Notes: generated by a model not told the origin, from the sequence alone. A DNA stretch of 44,400 nucleotides from a bacterium (GCA_030824555.1 JAVBXK010000045.1:1-44400), one strand, 5' to 3'. Counted from the stretch's first letter, positions 9,366-20,291 are shown. Numbers and translations are program-made.

Positions 9366-10097
9366 ATGAACATGGCCGCTGTGCAGACAGACCCCTCTCA
9401 ATCCATCGGGCAGATTGCCGTCAACCTGCCGGGCGCCACCGCCATCTTCCGGCGCCTGAAGCTGGACTTCTGCTGTGGGGGCCAGGTGCCGTTGGCCGAG
9501 GCCGTGGCGGCCAAAGGGCTGAACCTGGACGCGGTGGTCAAGGCGCTGTCAGCGCTGGCGCGCACCGATGAGCCCGCCACACCCACCGAGCCCGATGCGC
9601 TGATTGCGCACATCCTCACCCGCTACCACGCCGTTCACCGCGAGCAACTGCCCGAACTGATTGCCAAGGCGTACCGGGTGGAAGCCGTGCACAAAGGCCA
9701 CCCGGATGTGCCCGTGGGCTTGGGTTACCTGCTGGAAGACATGGCCCAGTACCTGGACAGCCACATGGCCAAGGAAGAAACGGTGCTGTTCCCCTTGCTC
9801 ACCACCGGTGGCCACGCACTGGCAGGCATGCCGATGAAGGTGATGCGGATGGAGCACACCGACCACGGCGAGTCGCTGGACAAACTGCTGGCCCTGACCA
9901 ACGACGCCACGCCCCCGCTGGGGGCTTGCAACACCTGGCGTGCGTTGTACGCAGGCATTGACCAGTTCCGCGACGACCTGATCAACCACATCCACCTTGA
10001 AAACAACGTGCTGTTTGCGCATTTCGAGCGCATACAAGCCGATGCCTCCAGCGGCAGTGGCTGCGGGGGTGGCGGTTGCCGTTGCAGCGGTGGCTGA
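9366..10097 (+). CDS. ytfE: Di-iron iron-centre repair protein (Ric/YtfE/ScdA family)
   Basis: A 243-residue cytoplasmic protein that restores iron-sulfur clusters damaged by NO. The N-terminal ScdA domain carries the double cysteine in DFCCGG (residues 36-37). The hemerythrin-like body supplies the di-iron ligands in YHAVHREQLPEL, HMAKEETVLFP, RMEHTDHGE and NHIHLENNVLF. The ATG at 9366 has GGAG 7 bases upstream. Unusual is the glycine/cysteine-rich tail (GSGCGGGGCRCSGG), not normally part of YtfE. It sits between nirS and the nor genes and ends tail-to-tail with norF. Confidence 0.92.
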   Translation: MNMAAVQTDPSQSIGQIAVNLPGATAIFRRLKLDFCCGGQVPLAEAVAAKGLNLDAVVKALSALARTDEPATPTEPDALIAHILTRYHAVHREQLPELIAKAYRVEAVHKGHPDVPVGLGYLLEDMAQYLDSHMAKEETVLFPLLTTGGHALAGMPMKVMRMEHTDHGESLDKLLALTNDATPPLGACNTWRALYAGIDQFRDDLINHIHLENNVLFAHFERIQADASSGSGCGGGGCRCSGG

Positions 10098-10185
10098 TCA
10101 CCTGCGGGGCTGACAAGGTGCCTGAAATGGGTGCGCCCTGATTGGCAAGGGACGCGTGCCAGCCCTGATCGGGTGTGAGGGCCTG

Positions 10186-10470
10186 TCACCCCAGCAAACT
10201 CAAGGCACCCAGCGCAAGGGCCAGCACCATCAGCCAGCCCATCAGCACGCGGCGCCACAGCACAGGCGCTGTGCGCAGGCCCATGAACACGTCGATCACC
10301 CACCTGCCTTTGGCCAGTGCCAGCGCAAACACCAGCGCCACGGCCCATGCGTGCCAGGGGCTGTCCACCATTTGCTCGCCCAAGGTGTAGCTGGCCAGCG
10401 TGGCCGCCACCAGTGCCAGCCAGACGCGGTTGACCGGGTTGCGCAGCCAGTTCACCGGGTTGCCGCTCAT
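10186..10470 (-). CDS. norF: NorF-like small membrane protein (COX4-like)
   Basis: A 94-residue protein with about three hydrophobic helices: VWLALVAATLASYTL, WAVALVFALALAKG and VLMGWLMVLALALGAL. It resembles the prokaryotic cytochrome oxidase subunit IV/NorF family. NorF helps full nitric oxide reductase activity in some denitrifiers, though it is not always essential. Its ATG overlaps the norE stop (ATGA), so translation is coupled. It is the last gene of dnr-norE-norF and converges on ric/ytfE. The call rests mainly on context plus topology. Confidence 0.75.
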   Translation of the reverse strand: MSGNPVNWLRNPVNRVWLALVAATLASYTLGEQMVDSPWHAWAVALVFALALAKGRWVIDVFMGLRTAPVLWRRVLMGWLMVLALALGALSLLG

Positions 10471-11081
10471 CGGACGATGTACACCAGCGGGAACAGCACG
10501 ATCCACAGCAAATCCACCATGTGCCAGAAGGCCGCACCCGTTTCCAGTGCGTGAACCTGTTGCGACACCTGCTGGCAGCGCCAAACCGACACCGACAGGA
10601 ACGCCAGAAACACCATGGCGGCCAGCACGTGCAGAAAGTGAAAGCCGGTCAGGAAAAAGTAGAACATGTAGAACACGTTGGTTTCCAGGTCGATCCCGGC
10701 GGCGGCTTTGTCTGCGTATTCCGACAGCTTCAGCACCACAAACGCCGCGCCGCAGCCTTGAGCGGCCAGCAGCCAGCGCGAGGTGGCGGGTCGCTGGCCG
10801 TGCTCGGCCGCCTGCACGGCATGCGCCACGCACCAGCTGCCTGTGACGAGCAGCAAGGTGTTGGCCAGCCCGGCAGAGGTGTCCAGCGTGGGTTGCGATG
10901 CCGCAAACACGTCGGGGTGGCGCAGCCGCGACACCGCAAACGCCAGAAACAAAATGCCAAATGCCAGCAGCTCGGCCAGGATGATGAGCCACACGGCCAG
11001 GTCGCCCGCCAGCCGGGGTGCCGATGGGGCGTCCGCCGTGTCGTCGTTGGCAGGCAGCGCCGACACTGACACGCCCGTCAT
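10467..11081 (-). CDS. norE: NorE, cytochrome c oxidase subunit III-like protein
   Basis: A 204-residue membrane protein of the haem-copper oxidase subunit III family, with about five transmembrane segments. Typical sequences are DLAVWLIILAELLAFGILF, ETNVFYMFYFFLTGFHFLHV and AFWHMVDLLWIVLFPLVY. NorE supports NO reductase assembly or activity. The ATG at 11081 overlaps the stop of the regulator gene by ATGA, so expression is coupled to dnr. Its acidic, proline-rich N-terminus (residues 1-24) is cytoplasmic. A divergent promoter region separates this operon from norCB. Confidence 0.9.
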   Translation of the reverse strand: MTGVSVSALPANDDTADAPSAPRLAGDLAVWLIILAELLAFGILFLAFAVSRLRHPDVFAASQPTLDTSAGLANTLLLVTGSWCVAHAVQAAEHGQRPATSRWLLAAQGCGAAFVVLKLSEYADKAAAGIDLETNVFYMFYFFLTGFHFLHVLAAMVFLAFLSVSVWRCQQVSQQVHALETGAAFWHMVDLLWIVLFPLVYIVR

Positions 11082-11776
11082 GGCAAACCGTAGCTGCCCA
11101 GCGCGGCGGGGTCGGTGATCAGGATGTCGCGCTTGTCGATGCGGATCAGCCCGGCGGCCTCCAGCTCGTGCAGCACTTTCGAGAAGTATTCGGGCGTCAG
11201 CGACAGGCGCGATGCAATGGTGGCCTTGCTCACGGGCAATGACACAGTATGGGGTTCGCTGCCCTGGGCATCGTCGGCAGGCACGTCGCGCAGCAGGTAG
11301 CCGATCACGCGTTGCATGCCGGTGTGAAGTGCCCCGGTTTCAATGTCGTGCACCAAGCCGTGCAGGCGGCGTGAAATGCCCGCCAGCATGCGCATGGAAA
11401 AGCGTGGGTCGAGCTGGATTTCGTTCAGGATGACCTGCTTGCCCACGCTCAGCAACAGCGTGTTGGTCAGCGCCTGCGCGTTCAGGATGTAGGGTTTGCC
11501 GGTGAACATCAAGGCCTCGGCAAAGCTGTGTCCGGGGCTGACCAGTTCAATGACCTTTTCCTGGCCCGCAGGCGACAGCGCAAACAGTTTTACCTGACCC
11601 AGCACCACCACGTGGAACTCGTTGCACGGCTCGCCGTAGCGGAACACCGTGTCCCCGCGCGACAGCCTGCGCACCACGCAGCCTGCGGCCACGCGCGTCA
11701 GCTCGTCGGGCGACAGGTGGCTGAACAGCGCCTGCGTGGCCAGGAAGCGGGGAATGTTGAATTCACTGATGTCCAT
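11078..11776 (-). CDS. dnr: Crp/Fnr-family regulator, Dnr/NnrR type
   Basis: A 232-residue regulator. Residues ~10-125 form a cyclic-nucleotide-like sensor domain (RLSRGDTVFRYGEP, VVVLGQVKLFALSPAGQEK). A long dimer helix follows, then a Crp-type HTH (VSKATIASRLSLTPEYFSKVL). The N-terminal cysteine cluster of FNR is absent, so it is not a [4Fe-4S] oxygen sensor; Dnr proteins sense NO through haem. It is divergent from norC across a perfect TTGAACAGGTTCAA site and heads the dnr-norE-norF operon. Its NO-responsive role is inferred from family and context. Confidence 0.85.
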   Translation of the reverse strand: MDISEFNIPRFLATQALFSHLSPDELTRVAAGCVVRRLSRGDTVFRYGEPCNEFHVVVLGQVKLFALSPAGQEKVIELVSPGHSFAEALMFTGKPYILNAQALTNTLLLSVGKQVILNEIQLDPRFSMRMLAGISRRLHGLVHDIETGALHTGMQRVIGYLLRDVPADDAQGSEPHTVSLPVSKATIASRLSLTPEYFSKVLHELEAAGLIRIDKRDILITDPAALGSYGLP

Positions 11777-11868
11777 GGCTGTGGGGTGAGGGGTGACCTG
11801 TCATCGGTTCATTGTAGGAACGGGGTGTGCCGCTGAGCCCTGCTCATTCGCGGCTTTCGTTCGCGTTC

Positions 11869-11882
11869 TTGAACAGGTTCAA
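11869..11882. promoter_or_regulatory. Crp/Fnr-type site (TTGAACAGGTTCAA) between dnr and norC
   Basis: A perfect 6-2-6 palindrome with the TTGA-N6-TCAA frame of the FNR/Dnr family. Its centre is at 11875.5. A class II promoter would then start near 11917, and TAACCT lies exactly at 11905-11910 as a possible -10, 35 bp before the norC ATG. The divergent Dnr is the likely binder, which is inference. Confidence 0.7.
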
Positions 11883-11944
11883 GGAATGATTTCGTCATCG
11901 CACCTAACCTGCAGCCTGCTTTTCATTCCATGGGCAGAGCTGAT

Positions 11945-12382
11945 ATGAATCAAGTCAAGTCGAGCGGGTTTACCAAACAGATGGCCCGCAACATGTTTTA
12001 CGGGGGGAGTGTGTTCTTCATCCTCGTGTTTGTGGCGCTTATTTTCGACAGCGAGCGGCGCATACCGCAGCGCTCGAACGCCGAGGCCATCACCCCGGCC
12101 GTCATCGCAGGCAAAAAACTGTGGGAAACGCGCAATTGCATCGGTTGCCACACGCTGCTGGGCGAGGGCGCTTACTTCGCCCCCGAACTGGGCAACGTGT
12201 ACCCCCGCCGTGGGCCTGAGTTCATCAAGGCCTGGATACAGGCGCAACCCACGCACGCGGAAGGGCGCCGTCAGATGCCGCAGTTCAATTTCACCGAGCA
12301 GCAGCTGGACGACCTGGTGGAGTTCTTGCGCTGGACCAGCAAGATCAACACCGAAAACTGGCCGCCCAACATCGAAGGCTGA
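11945..12382 (+). CDS. norC: Nitric oxide reductase subunit C (cytochrome c)
   Basis: A 145-residue membrane-anchored cytochrome c that feeds electrons to NorB. One N-terminal transmembrane helix (residues ~20-35, GSVFFILVFVALIF) precedes a periplasmic haem c domain with CIGCH at 65-69. The NorC-typical GEGAYFAPELGNVY and RQMPQFNFT follow, the latter giving the distal methionine. The ATG at 11945 matches the family start; a GTG/ATG reading from 11930 would add five residues. It is 33 bp upstream of norB and downstream of the Crp/Fnr-type site. Confidence 0.95.
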   Translation: MNQVKSSGFTKQMARNMFYGGSVFFILVFVALIFDSERRIPQRSNAEAITPAVIAGKKLWETRNCIGCHTLLGEGAYFAPELGNVYPRRGPEFIKAWIQAQPTHAEGRRQMPQFNFTEQQLDDLVEFLRWTSKINTENWPPNIEG

Positions 12383-14660
<2,278 letters not shown>

Positions 14661-14720
14661 CGGCTTGTCTGTTTCACCCGTGCCCCGTCACAACCCACCC
14701 AACACGCCTGCTGTGTGACC

Positions 14721-15701
14721 ATGGCTCTGCTGTCTGCGCTGACCATGCCCGCCATTCAACGCCTGCGCCGTGCCACGCAGGTGGGCTTTTTCATGCTGTT
14801 CCTGCTGGCCCCCGCACTCAATTTGCTGCGGTTTGACCTGAGCGAGACGCAGCTGTGGTTTCTGGGCATGCGATGGACGCTGGGCATCGACGCCCTGCGC
14901 GCCGGGCAGATCGACGCCACCCAGGCGGCGCTCAACCTCGTCTGGCGGGCGTTGCTGCCCCTGGCCGTGCTGGTGAGCGGCTTCCTGTGGGTGGCCTACC
15001 GCTACGGGCGGGTGTACTGCGGGTGGCTGTGCCCGCATTTCTCCATGGTCGAAAGCCTGAACAACCTGCTGCACCGCGCGTGCGGCAAGCTCAGCGTGTG
15101 GGACGCCGTGCCCGTGGCCCGCGCAGGGGTGCAGCCACACCGGGGCTGGTGGCCGCTGTTTGCCATCAGCTGCGCGGTGGCGGCCTTCACCTGGGCCATC
15201 ACGCTGCTGACCTATCTGTTGCCGCCTGCCACCATCTGGGGCGGGCTGTTGACCGGCACACTCACCCCCAACCAGACGCGCTTCCTGGTGGTCGGCACGG
15301 GGGTGTTTTTCATTGAGTTCACGCTGGCGCGCCACCTGTTCTGCCGGTTCGGTTGCGCGGTGGGCCTGTTCCAGAGCCTGGTGTGGATGGCCAACCCCCG
15401 CGCGCTGGTGGTGGCCTTCGACCGTGGCCAGGCGCGCGACTGCAAAAGCTGCCAGAGCGAGCTGCTCCCGCAGCCCGGCACCGGCAATGCCTGCGACAGC
15501 CAATGCCCCATGCGCCTGAAGCCGCGCAACATCAAGCGCCGCATGTTCTCGTGTGTGCAATGCGGCCAGTGCCTGCAAGCGTGTGACACCACCCAGCAGG
15601 CACAAGGTCGCCAGCCCAACCTGACGTGGAAAGTGGGCGTTGATGCCCTGCGCGAAACCCTGAAACAACGCAACGCCGAGCAGCAGAAAGACCCGTCCTG
15701 A
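14721..15701 (+). CDS. Membrane polyferredoxin of the NapH/CcoG/NosR-like type
   Basis: A 326-residue membrane protein with about four helices. Two CxxxC membrane motifs are present (CGWLCPH at 100-106, CRFGCAVG at 208-215). The cytoplasmic cluster region has Cys241/244/258/262 and Cys278/281/284/288 (CVQCGQCLQACD), enough for two [4Fe-4S] clusters. It belongs with the 4Fe-4S proteins found inside some betaproteobacterial nor operons, possibly for maturation of, or electron flow to, NorCB; the exact role is not established. It lies between norQ and norD; its TGA overlaps the norD ATG region (stop at 15701). ATG 14721 is chosen; GTG 14715 is an alternative. Confidence 0.8.
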   Translation: MALLSALTMPAIQRLRRATQVGFFMLFLLAPALNLLRFDLSETQLWFLGMRWTLGIDALRAGQIDATQAALNLVWRALLPLAVLVSGFLWVAYRYGRVYCGWLCPHFSMVESLNNLLHRACGKLSVWDAVPVARAGVQPHRGWWPLFAISCAVAAFTWAITLLTYLLPPATIWGGLLTGTLTPNQTRFLVVGTGVFFIEFTLARHLFCRFGCAVGLFQSLVWMANPRALVVAFDRGQARDCKSCQSELLPQPGTGNACDSQCPMRLKPRNIKRRMFSCVQCGQCLQACDTTQQAQGRQPNLTWKVGVDALRETLKQRNAEQQKDPS

Positions 15702-17554
15702 TGGAAGAGCTGGTAGGCCGCTGGTGGCACGAAGCGCTGGTGAAGTTGACCACCCCCGCCCCGACGGCGGCCACCGTGCACCTGGCCGACATGCGCACCA
15801 CCATCGGGCTGATGTTCCGCGCGGCTGGCGGCGCGGGCACGGCACGGCTGGCTCCCGCCAGCCTGCAACGCACGGCCGATGCACCGCACTGGCTGCACCG
15901 CTTGGCCGGTGCGGGTGGCCGCGCGCCCTTGCCCGCCTGCGATGCCGACGTGCTGGCCTTGCCCGACAGTCTGAGCGTCTTCGACGACCGTGCGCTCAAC
16001 CACGACCTGTACCTGTGGCTGGCGCTGCTGGGTGCGCACTGGTCGCCCCACCCTGACTGGGTGCTGGGCAATGTTTTGTCAACTAAAAGTGCCCTCACCG
16101 CTTTCCCAGGCTTTGTTGATCGCTATGAAAAATTGAAAACCGCACACGTGCTGCAGCGCGAAGCCGTTGCCTTGCCCGGCCGTGCCAGCGCGCAGGCCGA
16201 GCGCACCGTGCGGGCGGCATTGGCCGGCCAATGGCCCACCGACACGCCGGGCAGGTGCCTGCCTGCCGACGTGACCCCGGTCTGGCTGTGGGTGTGCGGC
16301 CCGTCGGGGGCGCCTGTGGGTGCGACGGCCCCAGCCGGGCAGGCCCGCCAGAGTGATGCCTCCCGCAAATTGGTGGCCACCGACGCCCAGCGCCGCCGCA
16401 CGCAGGCCACCACGCACGAGAAAGCCAGCAACCCGTTTGTGTTGCCGTTCCGTGCCGAGGCCCTGATGAGCTGGAGCGAGATGGTGCGCGTCAACCGCAG
16501 CACCGACGACGAGGACGATGGCAACGCGCAGGCAGCGGCCAACGACATGGACGCCCTGTCCATCGCGCCCGATGGGCAGACGCTGGCGTCACGGGTGAAG
16601 TTCGACCTCGATTTGCCCAGCAGCAGCATCGACGACGTGCCGTTGGGCGACGGGCAGCCGTTCCCCGAATGGGATTTCAAGCGCGGCTTGTTGCAGCCCG
16701 CGCACGTGCAGGTGCAGGCGTCGCAAGCCAGGGTGGGTGCAGCCTTCCAGCCTGCGCCCGCGTTGCGCACGATTGCCCGCCAGATGCGCCGCCGCATGGA
16801 GGTGATGCGCCATGCCCCGCGTTTGCAGCGCGGCCAGGAAAACGGCGAAGAAATCGACATCGACGCCTGGATACGGCTGCAGGCCGACAACCAAGGTGCC
16901 CACCAGCGCGGCAGCGACACGCCTGCCGTGTACGCGCGCCACGTGGCCGCGCACCGCAGCCTGGCCACGTGGTTGTTGGCCGATCTGTCGCAATCCACCG
17001 ATGCGTTTGCCAACGACCACATGCGGGTGATCGACGTCATCCGCGATGCCGTGTACGTGTTTGGCGAGGCCTTGCATGCCGTGGGCGACCCGTTTGCGGT
17101 GTGGGGCTTCAGCTCGGTGCGCCGCCACAACGTGCGGCTGCAAAAAATCAAGGGCATGGACGAGCGCTGGGACGCTGCTGCCCGCGACCGGGTAGGGGCC
17201 ATCAAACCCGGTTTTTACACCCGTATGGGCGCGGCCATCCGCCACGCCACACACCACCTGCAGCACAGCCCGCAACGCTGCCGCCTGTTGATGTTGCTGA
17301 CCGATGGCAAGCCCAATGACCTGGACGAATACGAAGGCCGTTACGGTCTGGAAGACACGCGGCACGCGATCCTGGAAGCCCGCGAGGCCGGTGTGACCCC
17401 GTTTTGCGTGACCATCGACCCCGATGGGCACGATTACCTGCCCATGCTGTTCGGTGCGCAAGGCTACGTGCTGGTGCACCGACCGCAAGACCTGGCAAGG
17501 CGGCTGACGCAGGCGTGGACGCAGCTGGCACGCCACGGGGGCCGGGGCCGGTAG
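15701..17554 (+). CDS. norD: NorD, VWA-domain activator of NO reductase
   Basis: A 617-residue protein. The C-terminal ~190 residues form a von Willebrand A domain with MIDAS motif DLSQSTD and the later LLTDGKPND. The N-terminal half is helical and variable, with an acidic linker (DDEDDGN). NorD partners NorQ in activating NO reductase. The ATG at 15701 overlaps the preceding stop. Bases 16070-16140 inside the gene are markedly AT-richer than their surroundings but stay in frame and encode a NorD-plausible segment (AFPGFVDRYEKLK). It is the last gene of the norCBQ-norD operon. Confidence 0.93.
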   Translation: MEELVGRWWHEALVKLTTPAPTAATVHLADMRTTIGLMFRAAGGAGTARLAPASLQRTADAPHWLHRLAGAGGRAPLPACDADVLALPDSLSVFDDRALNHDLYLWLALLGAHWSPHPDWVLGNVLSTKSALTAFPGFVDRYEKLKTAHVLQREAVALPGRASAQAERTVRAALAGQWPTDTPGRCLPADVTPVWLWVCGPSGAPVGATAPAGQARQSDASRKLVATDAQRRRTQATTHEKASNPFVLPFRAEALMSWSEMVRVNRSTDDEDDGNAQAAANDMDALSIAPDGQTLASRVKFDLDLPSSSIDDVPLGDGQPFPEWDFKRGLLQPAHVQVQASQARVGAAFQPAPALRTIARQMRRRMEVMRHAPRLQRGQENGEEIDIDAWIRLQADNQGAHQRGSDTPAVYARHVAAHRSLATWLLADLSQSTDAFANDHMRVIDVIRDAVYVFGEALHAVGDPFAVWGFSSVRRHNVRLQKIKGMDERWDAAARDRVGAIKPGFYTRMGAAIRHATHHLQHSPQRCRLLMLLTDGKPNDLDEYEGRYGLEDTRHAILEAREAGVTPFCVTIDPDGHDYLPMLFGAQGYVLVHRPQDLARRLTQAWTQLARHGGRGR

Positions 17555-17618
17555 CGTCGTCAGGGCCGAAGGAGAGCCAAGGGTCCGTCAAGCGGTGGCT
17601 GCAAGTGTCGGCGGCGGT

Positions 17619-17640
17619 TGGCTGCTGTGGGTAGCAGCCA
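17619..17640. terminator. Hairpin between convergent norD and hemerythrin genes
   Basis: A perfect 8-bp stem, TGGCTGCT-(6)-AGCAGCCA, in the 114-bp gap between two converging operons. There is no T-run on either strand, so it may be a weak bidirectional terminator or a transcript-end stabiliser. Confidence 0.4.
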
Positions 17641-17668
17641 CCAGCCGCTGCTGACCTGGGTGTTGTCC

Positions 17669-18223
17669 TCAGATGCCCCTGCGGGCCATCATGTCGGCAC
17701 TCATGGCCTGGATGTCGGTGGCTGACAGCGAACGCCGCGCGGCGGGATACACCAGCGTGTCTTCGTCGGCCACGTGCCGGTCGTACAACCCGGCAAAGTC
17801 GCTCAGCACCTGGTCGGCGGCGGCATCGAACGTGGCCGGTCCGTCTTGCAGGGCGGCCAGCACGGTGCGTGCTTGGGCCCAGCCCGCCGCCATGTCCTGG
17901 TGGTCTTGCTGCAGGCGGCGCACCACGCTGTGCAAGCCGGTGTCGGGCAAGGCCAGCAAGTGGGGGAACACGTGGCGCTCTTCGTCGTCGTGGTGTTTGG
18001 GGGCGGCCTGGTCGAAGTAGCGCATCACGTCCTGGGCGGCCTGCGCCACTGAGGGGTCCCACCCTTTTTCAGCCAGGTGCGCGCGCAGGCGTGCCAGCAG
18101 GGTCAGAATGCGCGTCACGCGCTCGTGGCAGGCGGCCAGCATCTCGAAGGGTTCTTCAAAACCCGCGCCAGGGGCATGGTGGCCGGGCAGGGAAATGGCG
18201 GTCAGTGGAATGCGGGTGGCCAT
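17669..18223 (-). CDS. Hemerythrin-domain protein
   Basis: A 184-residue four-helix hemerythrin-like protein. Iron ligands are visible in ACHERVTRIL, APKHHDDEERHVFP, QDHQDMAAG and YDRHVADEDTLVYP. Such proteins bind O2 or NO at a di-iron site. The ATG at 18223 is used; a GTG at 18250 would add nine residues rich in His and Thr. It is the last gene of the minus-strand nnrS-nitroreductase-hemerythrin group, so a role in NO handling or iron-centre protection is likely but inferred. Confidence 0.85.
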   Translation of the reverse strand: MATRIPLTAISLPGHHAPGAGFEEPFEMLAACHERVTRILTLLARLRAHLAEKGWDPSVAQAAQDVMRYFDQAAPKHHDDEERHVFPHLLALPDTGLHSVVRRLQQDHQDMAAGWAQARTVLAALQDGPATFDAAADQVLSDFAGLYDRHVADEDTLVYPAARRSLSATDIQAMSADMMARRGI

Positions 18224-18256
18224 GGTGTGCTGGGTGTGCGTTGCGTGCACGGCACG

Positions 18257-18859
18257 TCAGGCACCCCATGTGCTGACGAACGATGCCGGTTCGGGCCTGA
18301 GTTTGCCGGGTTTGGCGTGCAAAACGGTGCCGATGCTGATGAAGCAGGGTGCAAATTCGCCGTGCTTCAACTGGAAGGCCTGGCGGAACGAGGCCGCCTT
18401 GAGCGCCTTGCCGCTGGTCAGCGCCGAGCCGAAGCCCTGCGCCGTGGCCATCAGCAGCAGGTTTTGCACAGCGGCCCCGGCCGATACCATGCGCTCGCAC
18501 ACGTCAACGGCGGGGTCGCCTTTGTCGTCGTCCACCACCAGCAACAGGAGCAGCGGTGCGCGAAAGGCCTTTTCGCGGGCCTGTGCCACCTGGTCGTCGG
18601 TGGCCTGTGCATCGCGGTCACGCAGCGCTTGCCCGAACACGTCGGCCAGGCTGGCACGGGCGCAGTCGGGAATCACCACGAAACGCCAGGGCTGCACCTG
18701 GTCGTGATCGGGGGCAGTGGCGGCTGCGGTGAACAGCTGGTGCAGTTGCTCGGCATCGGGGCCGGGGGCCACCAGCCGCTTGGGCAGGATGGTGCGGCGC
18801 GCCGACATCAGTTGCAGCGCCGTGTCGGGCCATTCGGCGGTGGGGGTGGCAGGTGACAT
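18257..18859 (-). CDS. Nitroreductase-family flavoprotein
   Basis: A 200-residue FMN-dependent oxidoreductase of the nitroreductase superfamily. The N-terminal motif MSARRTILPKRL and PDHDQVQPWRFVVI supply the FMN-binding and dimer features, and QNLLLMATAQGFGSAL is the usual central helix. The substrate cannot be told. It is located between nnrS and hemerythrin, all on the minus strand with short gaps, which suggests a nitrosative-stress operon. The length is normal for the single-domain YdjA-like group. Confidence 0.85.
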   Translation of the reverse strand: MSPATPTAEWPDTALQLMSARRTILPKRLVAPGPDAEQLHQLFTAAATAPDHDQVQPWRFVVIPDCARASLADVFGQALRDRDAQATDDQVAQAREKAFRAPLLLLLVVDDDKGDPAVDVCERMVSAGAAVQNLLLMATAQGFGSALTSGKALKAASFRQAFQLKHGEFAPCFISIGTVLHAKPGKLRPEPASFVSTWGA

Positions 18860-18965
18860 GAAGAAACGAGTGGTCAGGAAAAGCGTGGGTCGAGTCTAGG
18901 GCGGTTGCGTGCATCGGGCCATCACCCGTTGGAACCAGTGGCGCAGGACATTCGACGCACGCCCG

Positions 18966-20291
18966 TCAGCCAGGTTGGCCGTCTGACCGGGGCTGTCCGT
19001 ACCACCTGGCCAGCCTGCTCCCCCATGCCAGCATGACCACCAGCCAGCACAGGGCCGCAGCCAGCGTCAACCAGCCCGTGGTGTGCTCCACCGCCGATGC
19101 GATGCGCAGCAGTGTGGCCACCTGCAGCAGGCCGAACAACGTCCACACCAGGTTGTCTGCCACCAGCGAGCGGCCACTGTGACCACACGACACCCGGGTG
19201 ACCATGGCCAGCAGCACCGAGCCTAAAAAGCCCATGGTGAGCGCGTGCAAGGCCCCCAACCCCAGCAGCGGCACGCCCTGGCGCAGCCCCAGCAATTGCG
19301 ACGCACCCGACAGCACCAGCGCCAGGCCAAACCAGGTGAAGCCCACGTGCAGCATGGCCAGCAGCCTGACCGTCAGGCTTTGCACCAAGCCCCACGTCAG
19401 GGCCAGCCACAGCACGACGCTGCCTGCGGCCAGTTCGAGCAGTCCCAACGCCAGCATCCCCGCGCGTGGGGTGCGTGCACCTTGCCAGCCTTCGGGTGCC
19501 AGCATCAAGGGGGCCCAGGTGGCCAGTGCCTCCATGGCCGCCAGTCCCACCAGAAACCACAACACCCATCGGGGGCGCCAGGGTGCAATCGTGGGCAATG
19601 CACTCGCCGTGAAAAACGGCAGCATGCGGTGTGCCACCACCAGGAACGTGACCACCACGCAACCCCACAGCCCACTGCGAATGGTCAGCAAGGCCAGATC
19701 GGTCTGGCCTTGCCACAGCGCGGCCTGCGTGCCCAGCAGCGCGCCCACGCCCACGCCACCGGCCACACCGGCCACCTGTGCGTGCAGCCGGTCGGCCACC
19801 GGGCTGCGGTGCACCAGTTGCCAGAACCGCACGTACATGGCCAGCAGGCCCAGGGTCGTCAGCACCATGCCCACCCATGCCAGCCACTCCAGACACGCTG
19901 CACCCGCCAGCCACAGCACCCAGCCGGTGCATTGCAACCCCAATGGCAGCACCAGCTGCCGGGCCTCGGGTGTCGCCACGCCCAGCCATTTGGGTGCGGC
20001 TGTGAACAAAAACCCCGCGAAGAACAGTGGGAAAAATCCCAGGCTCATCACGGCTGCGTGCGTGACCGTGGGTGACACCGCCAAGGGCATGGACAGCCCC
20101 CAAGGCTGCCTGCCCAACTGGACCAGCAACCACCAGGCGCTGCTGGCTGCCAGCAGCAGCACCGCCAGAAAGAATGCCAGGCGGTGCGGTGCCTGCATCA
20201 GCAGGCCCGGCGACCACCTTGCCGCTGCACGCAACCCACCGCGTGCAGCGATGGGCAGCACGTCGTGGCCGGGCAGGGGGGTGAGTGTCAC
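18966..20291 (-). CDS. nnrS: NnrS, multi-spanning haem/copper membrane protein
   Basis: A 441-residue protein with about twelve transmembrane helices. Family features include the N-terminal QAPHRLAFFLAVLLL, the HAAVMSLGFFPLFFAGFLFTAAPKWL region, HRMLPFFTASALP, and HALTMGFLGSVLLAMVTRVSCGHSGR. NnrS lowers nitrosative stress and is regulated with denitrification genes. The GTG at 20291 overlaps the stop of a 33-codon upstream ORF (GTGA). An extended frame to 20420 is judged untranslated. It is first large gene of the minus-strand group and divergent from ccmA. Confidence 0.9.
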   Translation of the reverse strand: MTLTPLPGHDVLPIAARGGLRAAARWSPGLLMQAPHRLAFFLAVLLLAASSAWWLLVQLGRQPWGLSMPLAVSPTVTHAAVMSLGFFPLFFAGFLFTAAPKWLGVATPEARQLVLPLGLQCTGWVLWLAGAACLEWLAWVGMVLTTLGLLAMYVRFWQLVHRSPVADRLHAQVAGVAGGVGVGALLGTQAALWQGQTDLALLTIRSGLWGCVVVTFLVVAHRMLPFFTASALPTIAPWRPRWVLWFLVGLAAMEALATWAPLMLAPEGWQGARTPRAGMLALGLLELAAGSVVLWLALTWGLVQSLTVRLLAMLHVGFTWFGLALVLSGASQLLGLRQGVPLLGLGALHALTMGFLGSVLLAMVTRVSCGHSGRSLVADNLVWTLFGLLQVATLLRIASAVEHTTGWLTLAAALCWLVVMLAWGSRLARWYGQPRSDGQPG

